The translations under genes were made by a program, and so were the position numbers. A DNA stretch of 64,000 nucleotides from Linyphia triangularis (taxonomy: Eukaryota; Arthropoda; Arachnida; Araneae; Linyphiidae), in contig OZ021728.1 in assembly GCA_963978545.1 (NCBI GenBank), positions 1,240,001-1,304,000 on the forward strand, given 5' to 3'. Shown one piece after another: positions 10,201 to 21,439 of the stretch. Within the stretch, counting starts at the first letter, position 1. Every line of letters begins with the position of its first letter. The notes beneath the pieces are model-generated. The model was not told the DNA's origin, ran no database searches, and was given only the letters and a program-made list of their open reading frames with translations.

Positions 10201-11357
10201 GAATGCTAGAGTACAAGTGCTGAGAGCTTCGTGAAGGGAGCATTGTCTGGTGCACATGAGTTGTAGTATCCGAATGGATGTAGTATCCGTGATAGGATGG
10301 GAAAAATCTCGAGTTGGGTGGTATGGATGAATGGAATGTCTTCTGAGAAAAGAAACTAGCGAAAACGCCTTACGCTGATGATTGAGATTTCCCATCGCTT
10401 TTGTGTGAATGCACCAGAACATGTCCACCACAGATGAAACCATTTATAACTTCACCATTATGTAAAAAAAAAAATAAAGACTCACACACACAACCCCATC
10501 TTGTAGCAATAATGAGGAACTTGCACAAGTGAGGAAAATGAATATTTTTTGTATTTTCTAGTGTTATCCAACGAATATATTTGAGCAGTGCAATTATTTT
10601 TTAGCTTTATGCTTTCAATTAATCAAAAATCGAGTTTGAAATTAACCGAAATCAAAGCAAAGGTCACGTGACCAAAAACGCATGAAAAAACCGTGACGTG
10701 ATTACGCAGAGATAAAGTCGCAAAACGAAGGAGAAACCTCACTCATTCCTCGTCTAAAACAGGTTTTAGACTGGTTCATTATCTGCGCGTTGACGTTTCA
10801 CGCAAAAGTGGCTTTTTCCCGCCAAATCGCCAAAGTGAAAAACTAAATATTTTTTTTAACTACCTATCCGAGCTCAAATTTTTGAAAGAATGGTATTGTT
10901 TTTCCTGATTTTTTCTCTACTTTTATTTAAAAATAAAACCAAAAAACGTGAAAGTTCCTCATTCAATTTGACCACACAAAAAATGCTCCACTGTACTTAG
11001 CTTGGCAATACAAGGCAATAATCTGATCCCTATGGTATAAATCCTTAGGTACTAACGCAATAAAAAAAGAACGATCTAAAACATTTCAGAGTATTTCTCT
11101 CGCACGCAAAGCGGTTGTTGTGCCTCCGAGTCGCAAGTTCTGTTAATCAAACACGACTGACGAATGCATCAGTTACCCTTATTATTGTTTCCGTGCTGAA
11201 TGAGCATAAACAGTGACTGATATTGTTTCCTCCGCGCTGATTGTATGCAAATGGCGAATGCAAAACACTCTCCGGCCTTGATTCGTTCCGATCTGCTTCC
11301 GGTAGCGAAGAGAATTGAAATTCCTAATCCAAGGTCTAGTTTCTTTTTTTTTCTTCT
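10201..11357. other. No gene seen
   Basis: AT-rich, unrecognised. A short palindromic stretch with GGTCACGTGACC is at 10661-10672. Short ORFs here carry no motif. Confidence 0.5.
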
Positions 11358-11361
11358 TTAA

Positions 11362-11532
11362 TGCAGTCAAACTCCGATAACGCGAAATCGCTTAACGTGA
11401 GATCCCGTTTAACGCAAAGTAAAAGCAGTTCTCCGTGCTTAAAAATTAACGTTTATTTATTCGTTTAAGACGAAATTCGGTAAACGTGAACAATTTCAGC
11501 GATCGACTTCGTATTAACGGGGTTTGACTGCA
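11362..11532. mobile_element. Small pogo-like MITE
   Basis: Terminal inverted repeats TGCAGTCAAACTCCGATAAC on the left and GGGGTTTGACTGCA on the right, flanked by TTAA on both sides (11358-11361, 11533-11536). CAGTCAAAC-type ends with AACGCGAA resemble pogo/Tigger relatives, whose target site is TA. There is no coding content at 171 bp. Confidence 0.72.
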
Positions 11533-11536
11533 TTAA

Positions 11537-11974
11537 CAGGGTGGCCACAAAATTCAGGAAAAAAAAGTTCCTTGATAAAATTCCCTGACAGATTTCTAAA
11601 AAATTCCCTGATTTTAGGGTAATTTTTTTTTTCAAATTTCCCCAATTTTCTTAGTTTTTCCAGATGTCTATTCACCCTGATCAAATAGAACATGTATGCT
11701 AAAGAGATAATACGCAAACTTTTTAAAAATAGTTTTGCTGGTAATGAAAATTTTAAATTATTTCGTAACATTAAACTTCTAATGGCTTACCACCACAAAT
11801 CTCTGGGTAAATAGCGCCAAAATATGGATGAACGTACCTTAAACGATACAAAATGCCCCTGATTTTCGTGAAATTTTAAAAAGTTCCCTGACATTTCCCT
11901 GATTTTTTCCAGAATCAGAAAGCTCCCTGACATTTCCCTGATTTCCAGGTTTTCCCGGTTCTGTGGCCACTCTG
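11537..11974. mobile_element. Family F DNA transposon, copy 1
   Basis: A non-autonomous element with terminal inverted repeats CAGGGTGGCCAC and GTGGCCACTCTG. The body repeats TTCCCTGA-type words near both ends. It is flanked by a 5-bp duplication ATTAA (11532-11536, 11975-11979). It landed immediately at the end of the pogo-like MITE. Other copies are near 16.4 and 17.0 kb, and one near 55.7 kb interrupted by a SINE. Confidence 0.8.
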
Positions 11975-11979
11975 ATTAA

Positions 11980-12420
11980 CTTCGATTTTGTGTGTGAGTG
12001 CCTGGGTAGGTCGATGGCTGGCAAATCTACGGAGGACTAATTTACTCCCTTGCCGCCATTCAATGGGGCTGAAACTTGGCAAATAGATTCGATGACAAGG
12101 CATTCTATCACATTTTGGCAGCTGTCACTGTCATTAAAACGCCGCTTTTACGGAATACTAATAAACCAACTTGCCGTCATCTAATCGCGCTTAAATAGCA
12201 TTCATTGACGAAACTCTTTCCTGTTGCCAAAATTGTTTTAATCCGAATAAATAAAAGATATTTGGACGTTGGTGCATAAATTCACATCCATTTTTATTGA
12301 ATAAATTTTGAAAAGTAGTTCACCGCATATTGCGCTGATAGCGATGTTTTTAATATTTAAAATTAGATACGTTAATGGATATAAAAACTAGCAATGCTTA
12401 TATAGGATTTATATTAAAAA
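11980..12420 (+). repeat. Family W repeat, copy 1
   Basis: Shares with 46283-46620 and 54485-54955 a run of landmarks: GGCAAATCT, GATTCGATGACAAG, GGAATACTAATAAACCA, CTTGCCGT, GAAGAAACTCTTTCC-like and AAAGATATTTGGA. No ORF of note and no clear termini. Confidence 0.65.
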
Positions 12421-12429
12421 CGTTTCTAT

Positions 12430-13120
12430 GGGTTATATTATTTACTCTCTCTACCTACAGAATTTCATTTTTGGTGGAAATGTTTAATAAGTTAAAATCA
12501 CGTTCAGTGTTGGTCAAGAAGACCATTTTAGCAATTAGTGAAAAGATCGTCACTTTCAGTAGTTTTCTCAAATAAGTTGCGATATAATTTTTTTTTTTTT
12601 AAAAGCAAGAGCTACGCAAGATCCACACTGCCGTGCTAACCGAATAAGTGAGCTAAAAATGAAAAAAAAAAAAATGTTCGTTTAAAACTTAAGGGGAGTT
12701 TGTACCCTCTATATCGGTGATGTTAATTGGGTATATTTCAGGTACTTTTTTCTCAGAAAGTAATTAACATAGAAGTCTAATTTTTTTTTTCAGTTCGTTT
12801 AACATACACTTTTTATTCTACTGAAGTTACCTTTTTATTGTAATTCATATACTTTTTTTTAATGACTTTCGTGAAAGTCACTCAAATTTGTTAAAAATCA
12901 CGTTTTTTTGGCGAAATAAGCTAAATCAAAACATATTTTTAAAATAACCACAAAATCTCACTTCGGTATGTACAGATACATAAAAGGAATATGTCGTAGA
13001 AATTTTAAGAAGATGAGTTTGTACAGTTTCTGACAAAAAGGTTCGTGAATAATGAAAAATGTAGTTTTGAGAAAAACGCATTTTAAAGAAAACTTTTCTT
13101 ACACTAATAGTTACTATTTT
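12430..13120. other. No gene seen
   Basis: AT-rich with several homopolymer runs. I see no relation to the repeat families named here. Confidence 0.5.
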
Positions 13121-13122
13121 TA

Positions 13123-14106
13123 ATACGCTTTTATTAGCTTCAGACGTATGTATGTTAGTATGTAATGGAATCTTTGAACATGATTTTGACCCCCTTCAAA
13201 ACGTCGGATTAACTCGAAATTAGGCATACTTATTAAGGACCGATGACAATTCAATAATTCAATAAGTTTGTCGCTTTATCACAAGGATTAGCTCGTGTTG
13301 CCCTTGCGCCGTTAAATTCCGAAAAACCAACCTTCTCCGGAATCGAACCCTGGTGTGCCGTTTGAAAGATTTGTCATTTGAACGACAGTTATATAAAGCG
13401 TGTTTTTTTTAGTCGCATTATCCTTACCAGGATCTTCAGGATTAGTGATTTTTCATATTCAGAGACACGGTAGTGTTTTGTGCCAAGTAATACGGTGTGT
13501 ACTAAGGCATACACATGACTTAAATTTGAGACAAGCATGTGACTATTGGCAGAAACAACTGGAGAGTTTTGTACACTAACTGAAAAAAAATTATAGTTTA
13601 CAGAAAAAATAATTAATAGTTTAAAAACTAAAAAAACACGCTTTAATAGAAAACCAAACTAAAAAGTAGAAAATAATTAATAGTTTAAAAAACTAAAAAA
13701 TACGCTTTAATAGAAAAGTGAACTAAAAAGTAGAAAATAATTTTAAATAAGTTTGGAATAAGAATAGAGTGAATTATTTATTTTATCGTAAAAAAGCGTG
13801 GGAAGATATTTTCAACAATTGACATCAAGCACCCCACTCTTTTTTAGGATAAAATAAATATTTCTTGTTAATCACTCTATTCTTATTTCAAACTTATTTA
13901 AAATTATTTTCTACTTTTTAGTTCACTTTTCTATTAAAGCGTGTTTTTTAGTTTTTTTAAACTATTAATTATTTTCTACTTTTTAGTTTGGTTTTCTATT
14001 AAAGCGTGTTTTTTAGTTTTTTTTAAACTATTAATTATTTTCTACTTTTTAGTCTGGTTTTCTATTAAAGCGTATTTTTTAGTTTTTTAAACTATTAATT
14101 ATTTTT
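13123..14106. repeat. Family E hairpin element, copy 1
   Basis: It begins ACGCTTTTATTAG. The first part (TTGTCGCTTTATCACAAGG, TCCGGAATCGAACCCTGG) contains a remnant of the 18S-like segment that is complete in copy 2; here the middle of that segment is deleted. The second half is a long inverted repeat: left arm about 13606-13802, right arm about 13832-14102. The arms are built from ~66-bp tandem units (TTTTCTACTTTTTAGTTC, AAAGCGTGTTTTTTAG), two in the left arm and three in the right. Confidence 0.78.
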
Positions 14107-14476
14107 TGTCTTCAAAAATTATTAAAAATACTTCTAATGAGGTATCCTTTTGAAGGGGATATTTTATATTTTTGATAAACAATAATAAACTTAAAATCGA
14201 TTATTTATAAATTTGTGGGTACCAACTCCTCATAATAACCACATTTAGTTCATTCTAACTTGTTTTAGTATTTACCATGCACTCCTCTGCGATCATTAAG
14301 TGTGACCACTATGTAGAACAAATGACAGAGAATCACCTGCTCACAAAAATTCATTTTGGACAAAAAATAAAATGCAGATATCATCTCTTTTAATATCCAA
14401 GTACTAAACAAGCATCATTCTAGGGCATCAATCAAAACTTTTAAAGTTCCTTATAAAATCTTTTTCACTTTCAATT
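14107..14476. other. No gene seen
   Basis: AT-rich linker between family E and family B with no recognised feature. Confidence 0.5.
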
Positions 14477-14626
14477 ACTCCATATGCAATATGGGTAATG
14501 ACAGTACAACTTTCGGTAAAAAAAAAAAAAAAAAAAAAAAAAAATTCGTTTTGAAAAGTTCCGATTATAAAAAATGCGTTTTAGACAAAATGCATGGGTG
14601 TGTCTGTTTGTGGTCAGCATAACTAC

Positions 14627-15109
14627 GGGGTCGTTCAAATATTACGTAAGCATGTTTTTGATAATTTTTGACCTCCTCCCCCCCTTGTCAGCAAAAATAA
14701 GCAAATCGCATACCCCCCCCCCTCTATAATTACGTAAGCATACGGTACCCCCCCCCCCTGCTCCTGATTTTTTTTTATACATATATTTTTTTTTATTTTG
14801 TAACGTTAATAATCTAAAAAAAAGGTAGGATTCAATGCAAATAATGAACTTTAACTCGCCTTAAAAGGGAAAAAAAATATATTTTTAATTTTTTTTTAAA
14901 TCTTAAGTTTATCACAATTTTAATGGCACATAAATGTAATTTTCATAATCAATTAAGTCTATCTAGTCAGATGTTATCCAGGGTTGCTCTAGCCAGTTTT
15001 TAATGTCTGAAATTGTAGGGTTTCTTGCATCTGATGTTATTGCTTCATCACTTGTTTCGCACAAGGAATCTGGGCAAACTAGGTGCTTACTTAATAGTTG
15101 AACGGCCCC
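14627..15109. mobile_element. Non-autonomous DNA transposon, GGGGTCGTTCAA ends
   Basis: Terminal inverted repeats GGGGTCGTTCAA and TTGAACGGCCCC, with a 3-bp duplication TAC on both sides (14624-14626, 15110-15112). Removing it restores the family B order seen at 59.6 kb. A 3-bp duplication with G-rich ends fits PIF/Harbinger-like elements, but I would not insist on the class. It contains runs of C at 14697-14758 and no transposase. Confidence 0.75.
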
Positions 15110-15310
15110 TACTGAACGGATTGACCTATGATGCTCAACTTTTGTTTCGTTAAAATTGCACATGAGCAGATAATTGAGGTATTGAACAATTTATCCTTAT
15201 TAACAGTTGGAAAAAAAAAGAAAAAAAAATGGCTTTAAAATTTTTCATCAAAATCGCTTTGATACTGTCTTAAGGTGCTCTGAACATCCCTACCAACGAA
15301 TTTCTCGTAA

Positions 15311-15891
15311 GTAGGTTGTTTTCAGATTATATGGCGCCGTCAGCAACACGAGGGCTATAATGCGCCGAAACATTCGTCATTAGACAAGCCAACATACATT
15401 TACAAACACCCATGCCTAACACGGGACTCGGAACTCGCAACCTCGCGGTCTAGAACAGGGTTCCCATGGTCATTGAAAGTCATTAAAAATGCTTAATATT
15501 TTTGAACTTGTTTTCAAGGCCTTGAAGGTGCTTGAAAATGCTTAGAGGTGCTTAAAAGTCCTTAATTTTTGCAGATGTTGTCCAACTGCAAAATTTATAA
15601 AAATTCCAAGTCGGACTTGCTATTTCTGCGTGATCGCCACTTATCTGCACCGTATCGGAATTTTCCGACGTATTTGTATTATGCATCCACCAATTAGTAA
15701 CTCTTTTGGTAGAATATACTTTATTAAAAATTTATATATCGTCATAATGCCTGAAAACAAATTTTCAAAGGACCTTAAAAACATTAATTAGGTCCTTAAA
15801 ATTCATTGAAAAAATCATTGATTTTCATTCTGTGATTTGAGTGGGAACCCTGTAGAAGCTAGCACGCTAACCACTATACCGTTTGGTCGGC
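15311..15891 (-). mobile_element. tRNA-derived SINE, copy 3, itself interrupted
   Basis: Exact 14-bp duplication CGAATTTCTCGTAA (15297-15310, 15892-15905). The SINE body is split by the element at 15456-15852. Confidence 0.92.
15456..15852. mobile_element. Non-autonomous DNA transposon nested in a SINE
   Basis: 397 bp with terminal inverted repeats CAGGGTTCCCA and TGGGAACCCTG and the exact 5-bp duplication TAGAA (15451-15455, 15853-15857). CAGGG ends resemble hAT elements, but those make 8-bp duplications. Family F nearby also has CAGGG ends with 5-6-bp duplications. Confidence 0.85.
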
Positions 15892-16324
15892 CGAATTTCT
15901 CGTAAGAATTCAATGAAGTTGAAAAACTAATCTTTAACACAACATTCTCTTCAATTAATGATCACTCATCAGTGACTCTTTCTCCACTGTTTAATTTACA
16001 AGAAATTGTAATGTAACAATTATAAAAATCGTTAATTTCGCCATTTTGCGTATTTTTTTTAGGGGGGGGGGGAGGGGTGCAATGTAATGATTATCGCCAA
16101 AACTAGCCACTTCTTTTTTAATTGATGAAATTATGAAAACGAAAATGGTTAATTACAACAATCCATTTCAAATTTAAATGCATTGACCAGAATTAAAGTG
16201 TAAGTGAAAGTTATTCGATGTTAAACTATGCCCTTTGTTAAACTTGTAGAAAAGTTGTATTTGACTATTTTATTAAATTTTCTCGACACGCACACATAGA
16301 AAATGTCCCAAAAGAACTGCAAAA

Positions 16325-16436
16325 CAGGATGGCCACAAAATTCAGGAAACAAAATACCCTGATAGATTTTTAAAACATTTCCTGATTTTAGGGCACATTT
16401 TTTTTTTTTTTTAATTTCCTCAACTTTTCCAGATGT
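16325..16436. mobile_element. Family F, truncated copy 2
   Basis: It starts CAGGATGGCCACAAAATTCA and stops after TTTTCCAGATGTGTGAT. Only the left quarter is present, directly followed by another family F copy. Confidence 0.75.
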
Positions 16437-16447
16437 GTGATCAAAGA

Positions 16448-16618
16448 CAGTTTGGCCATAAAATTCAGGAAAAAAAGTTCCCTGATTTCCCTGACAGATT
16501 TCTAAAAAATTCCCCGATTTTAGGGCAAACTTTTTTTCAAATTTCTCCAATTTTCTTAGGTTTTCCAAATGTCTAGACACCCTGATCAAATAGAACATGT
16601 ATTCTAAAGAGATAATAT

Positions 16619-16657
<39 letters not shown>

Positions 16658-16900
16658 TTTTGCTGGTAATGAAAAGTTAAAATATTCCGTAACATTAAAC
16701 TTCTAATGGCTTACCACTACAAATCTCCATGTAAATAGCGTCAAAATATGGATGAACGTGCCTTAAACAATAAAAAATTTCCCTGATTTTCATGAAATTT
16801 TAGAAAGTTCCCTGGCATTTCCATGATTTTTTTTCCAGAATCAGAAAGCTCCCGGATATGTCACTGATTACCAGGTTTTCCAGGTTCTATGGCCACTCTG
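16448..16900. mobile_element. Family F, copy 3
   Basis: Ends CAGTTTGGCCATAAAATTCA and CTATGGCCACTCTG. Complete length but diverged, with an A-run at 16628-16654 and no visible duplication. Confidence 0.78.
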
Positions 16901-16973
16901 TAATATAAGCTCTTATCTTGCTTTACTAATTTGAGTCCACCCATTAATAATTTTTTTTTTTTAAATATAGGTA

Positions 16974-17394
16974 CATGGTGGTCACAAAATTCAGAAAAAA
17001 AAGTTCCCTGATTTCCCTGACAGATTTCTAAAAAATTCCCCGATTTTAGGGCAAACTTTTTTCCAAATTTCCCCAATTTTCTTAGTTTTTCCAGATGTCT
17101 ATTCACCCTGATCAAATAGAACATGTATGCTAAGGAGATAATACGCAAATTTTTAAAAAATAGATTTGCTGGTAATGAAAAGTTTAAATTATTCCGTAAC
17201 ATTAAACTTCTAATGGCTTACCACTACAAGTCTCCATGTAAATAGCGCCAAAATATGGATGAACGTGCCTTAAACGATACAAAATTTTCCTGATTTTCCT
17301 GAAATTTTAAAAAGTTCCCTGATTTTTTCCTGAATAAGAAAGCTCCCTGACATTTCCCTGATTTCCAGATTTTCCCGGTTCTGTGGCCACCCTG
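16974..17394. mobile_element. Family F, copy 4
   Basis: Ends CATGGTGGTCACAAAATTCA and CTGTGGCCACCCTG, with a 6-bp duplication TAGGTA (16968-16973, 17395-17400). Together with copies 2 and 3 it makes three same-orientation copies within about 1.1 kb. Confidence 0.82.
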
Positions 17395-17400
17395 TAGGTA

Positions 17401-17790
17401 CTAATGTTCTCATTTGAATTCAGTCGACGTTTATAAATAACTTTGAAAACGGATACATCAGTGAGTGGTGTTTGCTTCTTGAAACAACTCAGTGGCACAC
17501 AGCTCTGTGAGAGTGAAAATTCTTTTTCGTTTGTACGTTTAACGATATATTTTTGTGCCCAATAATGAAGATACTCCTGCAGCTTAACGTGGATTTCGAA
17601 CCACAACATTCTACCATTTTTTTTTTTTTTTATTTTTTTTTAATTTTTTTTTTGAGAGGGGGGCTGTCGCTGTCATTAAAAAGTCTCTTTTACGGAATAC
17701 TAATAAACCAACTAGCCAATTCCGAACCAAACACAGCTGGAATATGATAGAAAGTAGAATCGTTTTTGCCTACATGAGATCAATATCAGG
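17401..17790. other. Fragments of two repeats, no gene
   Basis: About 17577-17605 matches CAGCTTAACGTGGATTCCGA of the sequence at 25.17 and 51.59 kb. 17665-17715 matches family W (GGAATACTAATAAACCAAC). A T-run separates them. Confidence 0.55.
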
Positions 17791-19100
17791 TCCTTCAAAA
17801 GAACTGTATTAGAGCGTGAAAGAAAATAACACATATTGTTTTCTAGAAATATTTTAAAGAATGAGAGAAATCCGAGAAACGGGATCTTGAAATATTTTTT
17901 TAGTGTGATAGAAAATATCATATCGAATTCTAGAAAGATTCCTTTGTGTGAGAATTTGCGATATCTAGAAATGACATATTGAACTAACATTACGATATCT
18001 AGAAATGTTTTACAGCGAAAGAGAAAACTCTGTATACATGCTTTAGATAATTTTTACAGCAAGAGAGGAAGTCTTATTTACAAGTTTGAAAAGTATTTAA
18101 CGGTAAAAATATTTCTCAATGTGAGATAAAATCTCACATATCGAGATATCTAAACAAAATTACAGCGTGAGAGAAATTTTCATTTATGAGTTCTAGATGT
18201 GTTTTACAGCATGAAAGAAAATCTCACTGAATGAGTTCAAGGAATATTTTACAGCGTGAGTGAAAATCTTATTTAAAAATTGTAGAAATATTTTACGTCA
18301 TGAGTTGAAATCTCACATATCGAGATATCTAAACAAAATTACAGTGCAAGTCCTTTGTACGAGTTCTGGATATATTTTGCAGTATGAAAGAAAATCTAAC
18401 ACAACTAGAAATTGTTACAGTGTGAGAGAAAATTTTATTTTTAAGTTCTAAAAATATTTTACGTCGTGAGACAAAATCTCACATAGCGATATATCTAAAA
18501 GAAATTACAGCATGAGATAAAATCTCACGTATGAGCTATAGATATATTTTAAAGCATGACAAAAAATCTCTCAGAATGTGTTCTAGGAATATCTTACAGC
18601 ATGAGTGAAAATTTTATTTACATATTCTAGAAATATTTTACGTCACGAGATAAAATCTCCCCTATCGAGATATCTTAACAAAATCACAGCATGAGAAAAA
18701 ATCTCATCTACGAGTCCCAGTTAGATTTTAGAGCATGAAAGAAAATCTCCCAGAATGTGTTCTAGGAATATCTTACAGATTAAGTAAAAATTTTATTTAC
18801 AAATTCTAGAAATATTTTACGTCATGAGATAAAATCTCCCATATCGAGATATCTTAACAAAATCACAGCATGAGAAAAAATCTCATCTGCGAGTCCCAGT
18901 TAGATTTTAGAGCATGAAAGAAAATCTTACACAATGAGTTCTAGGAACATTTTACAGCATAAAAAAAAAAAAAAAAAACTATGAACGATCTCTAAATATT
19001 TTTTACAGCGTGATAAGAAATTTTATTTAAAAGTTCTAGAAATATTTTACAGTGTGAGAGAAAATTCTACAGCGTGAGAGCAAATCTTATTTTGTGTGTT
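17790..19100. repeat. Degenerate 45-bp minisatellite with a 181-bp higher-order period
   Basis: Units centre on TTCTAGAAATATTTTACAGC followed by GTGAGAGAAAATCTCA. Unit starts fall about every 45 bp. From about 18460 every fourth unit is most alike: the blocks at 18594-18773 and 18773-18953 line up with offsets of about 179-181 bp and share unit-specific words (GAGTCCCAGTTAGATTTTAG, TTTTACGTCA). The array fades at both ends. Confidence 0.85.
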
Positions 19101-19104
19101 ACTC

Positions 19105-19622
19105 CGGTTCTAGTTTAATTTCCAAGTAAAAAAAAAAAAAAAAATGAAAAGCTATTTAAGTGAACAATTAAACTTTCAAGAATGTTCAAAATAGAGCAAA
19201 AGAGCCAAAATACGAGCTTATCAACACAAAAAACTTCTCTAATGGAATGCGTCAGTGAATAAAGAAAAAAAAAATCGTAACTTCTCTGAATATAATTGAA
19301 AGTATTGTTTACGCGTGACGAGAACAACCCGTTTGTTCATGTGACACTCGCTGTAAAAGAATGTGTAAATTACTTCTACTGTTTATTGGATCCTATATCC
19401 GACTTGGAATTAGGTAAACCCCGTTCAAGGCTTTTATTAAGATCTGCGTCTTAAAAAGAGAGGCGCAGTCAGTTCGATTTTTGAAGAGGAAGTCAGGATT
19501 TTTCCTCTGTCCATAAAACTCCATACTCTCCATAAAACCTTCTTGACATTTGGCGAGAAGGTGCGAATAGAACCAATTTATAAAATGATATTAAAAACTC
19601 GAAAATAGCTTCTAAAATATTT
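19105..19622. other. No gene seen
   Basis: AT-rich single-copy-looking sequence up to the SINE; nothing recognised. Confidence 0.5.
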
Positions 19623-19634
19623 TATTTTATGTTT

Positions 19635-19818
19635 GGTTGGTTGGTTGTATTCAGATTACCTGGCGCCGTCAGCAACACGAGGGCTATAATGCGCCGAAAC
19701 ATTCGTCATTTGACAAGCCAACATGCATTTACAAACACCCATGCCTAACACGGGACTCGGAACCCGCAAGCTCACAGTCCAGAGGGTAGCATGCTAACCA
19801 CTATATCGTTTGGTCGGC
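19635..19818 (-). mobile_element. tRNA-derived SINE, copy 4
   Basis: 12-bp duplication TATTTTATGTTT (19623-19634, 19819-19830). The tail shows the GGTT unit repeated three times on +. Confidence 0.92.
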
Positions 19819-19830
19819 TATTTTATGTTT

Positions 19831-20359
19831 GAAAACTTTGTGTCGATGCATTTGCCCCACCTGTTTCTTGCTAATTTCATTTTTAATAATATATACGCTA
19901 AATTTATAAAGTGATCTCTTTAGTACCTGCTCACCAAATTTCAAAGTTTTATAGAAAGTAGTTTCTAAATGCACTGGGCATCGTTAAGCAGGGGGTGTAG
20001 GGAAAACGATAATTGGATTTCCAACTGAAATGCTAATCACCAATTGCGCATTAATTGTCTGTTCAAACGTATCAGCTAAAACTCGTACGAACACTTTTCC
20101 TCACTATTTAATTTGCCAAACGACATTTCAGTTTTTTTGTTGTTTTTTTTGCTAATAAATTGCTATTGTGGTTCCTCTTAGTGTTTTTTTTTTTTTTAAA
20201 TAATAAAAATAATGTTCCCCAAAAAATCTGAAAAATTGCAACTATACCTTAAATGTTCTAAATACACAAGGTAGAGGTTAAAAACAATGACTGTTTATCC
20301 ATTTTAAAGTCATCTTTAATTTTCGTAAGCAGAAGGTGTGCCTTCATATCCATGGCCTT
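19831..20359. other. No gene seen; repeat AA fragment
   Basis: About 19950-19990 carries AGTAGTTTCTAAATGCACTG, a word shared with repeats near 33.0, 47.65, 58.1 and 63.1 kb. Otherwise nothing recognised. Confidence 0.45.
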
Positions 20360-20372
20360 CATCTCGCGTTGT

Positions 20373-20552
20373 GCCGATCAAACGGTAAAGTGGTTAGCGT
20401 GCTAGCTTCTCTAGAAGGCTTCCTCGAGGTTGCGGGTTCCGAGTCCCGTGTTAGGCATGGGTGTTTGTAAATGTATGTTGGCTTGTCTAATGACGAATGT
20501 TTCGGCGCATCATAGTTGCTGACGGCGCCAGATAATCTGAAAAACAACCAAT
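20373..20552 (+). mobile_element. tRNA-derived SINE, copy 5
   Basis: Sense orientation with a clear B box GGTTCCGAGTCCCG at about 20434. The flanking duplication is imperfect: CATCTCGCGTTGT (20360-20372) against CATCTCACTTTGT (20553-20565), suggesting an older insertion. Confidence 0.88.
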
Positions 20553-20565
20553 CATCTCACTTTGT

Positions 20566-20937
20566 CGGATCAAGATATAAGCTACTGAGAACAGCACGTA
20601 CTAGTGTAAAGAAGGCGACGCATTCCGAGAGGTCTCTCAAGAAGAAAATGTCCTCAATGGTGTCTCAAATAGAAATCCAAGAAAAGTCCCGATATGCAAC
20701 CCTATGCCCATTCACTTTAAAAGCAGATACCCGGAAAACAAGTTCAATTCAGAAATGATAACAATTTAAAGTATACAGTTGTAAGGAATCTCTTAATCCA
20801 TAGTGTAGCGTCAATGCTACACAACTTCGGAGTAAAATTTAGGTAATAAAATGGATATATTTTATTGCAATTTGAAATTTCAATGATTTATATCAATCAT
20901 ACTAAGATAGTTTATACCTTAGAAAGTATTTTTATTA
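20566..20937. other. No gene seen
   Basis: Between two SINEs; short ORFs without motifs. Confidence 0.5.
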
Positions 20938-20949
20938 GCATACTTTTTG

Positions 20950-21129
20950 AGGTTGGTTGGTTTGTATTCAGATTATCTGGCGCCGTCAGCAACACGAGGG
21001 CTATAATGCGCCGAAACATTCGTCATTAGACAAGCCAACATACATTTACAAACACCCATGCCTTAACACGGGACTCGGAACCTCGAGGTCTAGAAGCTAG
21101 CACGCTAACCAGTATACCGTTTGGTCGGC
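20950..21129 (-). mobile_element. tRNA-derived SINE, copy 6
   Basis: 12-bp duplication GCATACTTTTTG (20938-20949, 21130-21141). Confidence 0.92.
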
Positions 21130-21439
21130 GCATACTTTTTGTGATTAACAACAGTTACTTGACCAATAGTTGCGCCATAAAGAAAAAAAATCATGCTCTG
21201 AAATGTGAAAATATAAATAAAACTCCGTTGTGAAATGTAATTTTTTTTGCCTTTAAAAGCCGCTCTAGATAAAAAGCAAAAGTACTATGAAAGCGCCGCT
21301 TTATTCTTTCAAAAAAGTAGTTTCTGATCATGAAGAAGGATTGTCAGCTTAATAACTGTGGCTAAACATGACGTAATAGACCGTCATGTTTAGCCACTGC
21401 CAAAGTATTAATTGAAAATATGGCAACAATATACCGCAC

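Larger units (their letters stand above)
14477..16235 (+). repeat. Family B repeat, copy 2, with nested insertions
   Basis: Family B sequence is recognisable outside the insertions: ATATGGGTAATGACAG at the start, GGTCAGCATAACTAC before 14627, CGGATTGACCTATGATG after 15109, CTGAACATCCCTA near 15281 and the closing part to about 16235. Nested in it are the TTGAACGGCCCC element (14627-15109) and SINE copy 3 (15311-15891), which itself holds a DNA transposon. A long A-run is at 14520-14544. Confidence 0.78.

Noticed and set aside
14697..14760. C-runs and A-runs across the window as features
   Set aside because: Homopolymers are frequent here and may partly be sequencing error; none marks an element boundary by itself.
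17790..19100. CRISPR-like array
   Set aside because: Units are adjacent degenerate repeats without unique spacers, in a eukaryotic context.
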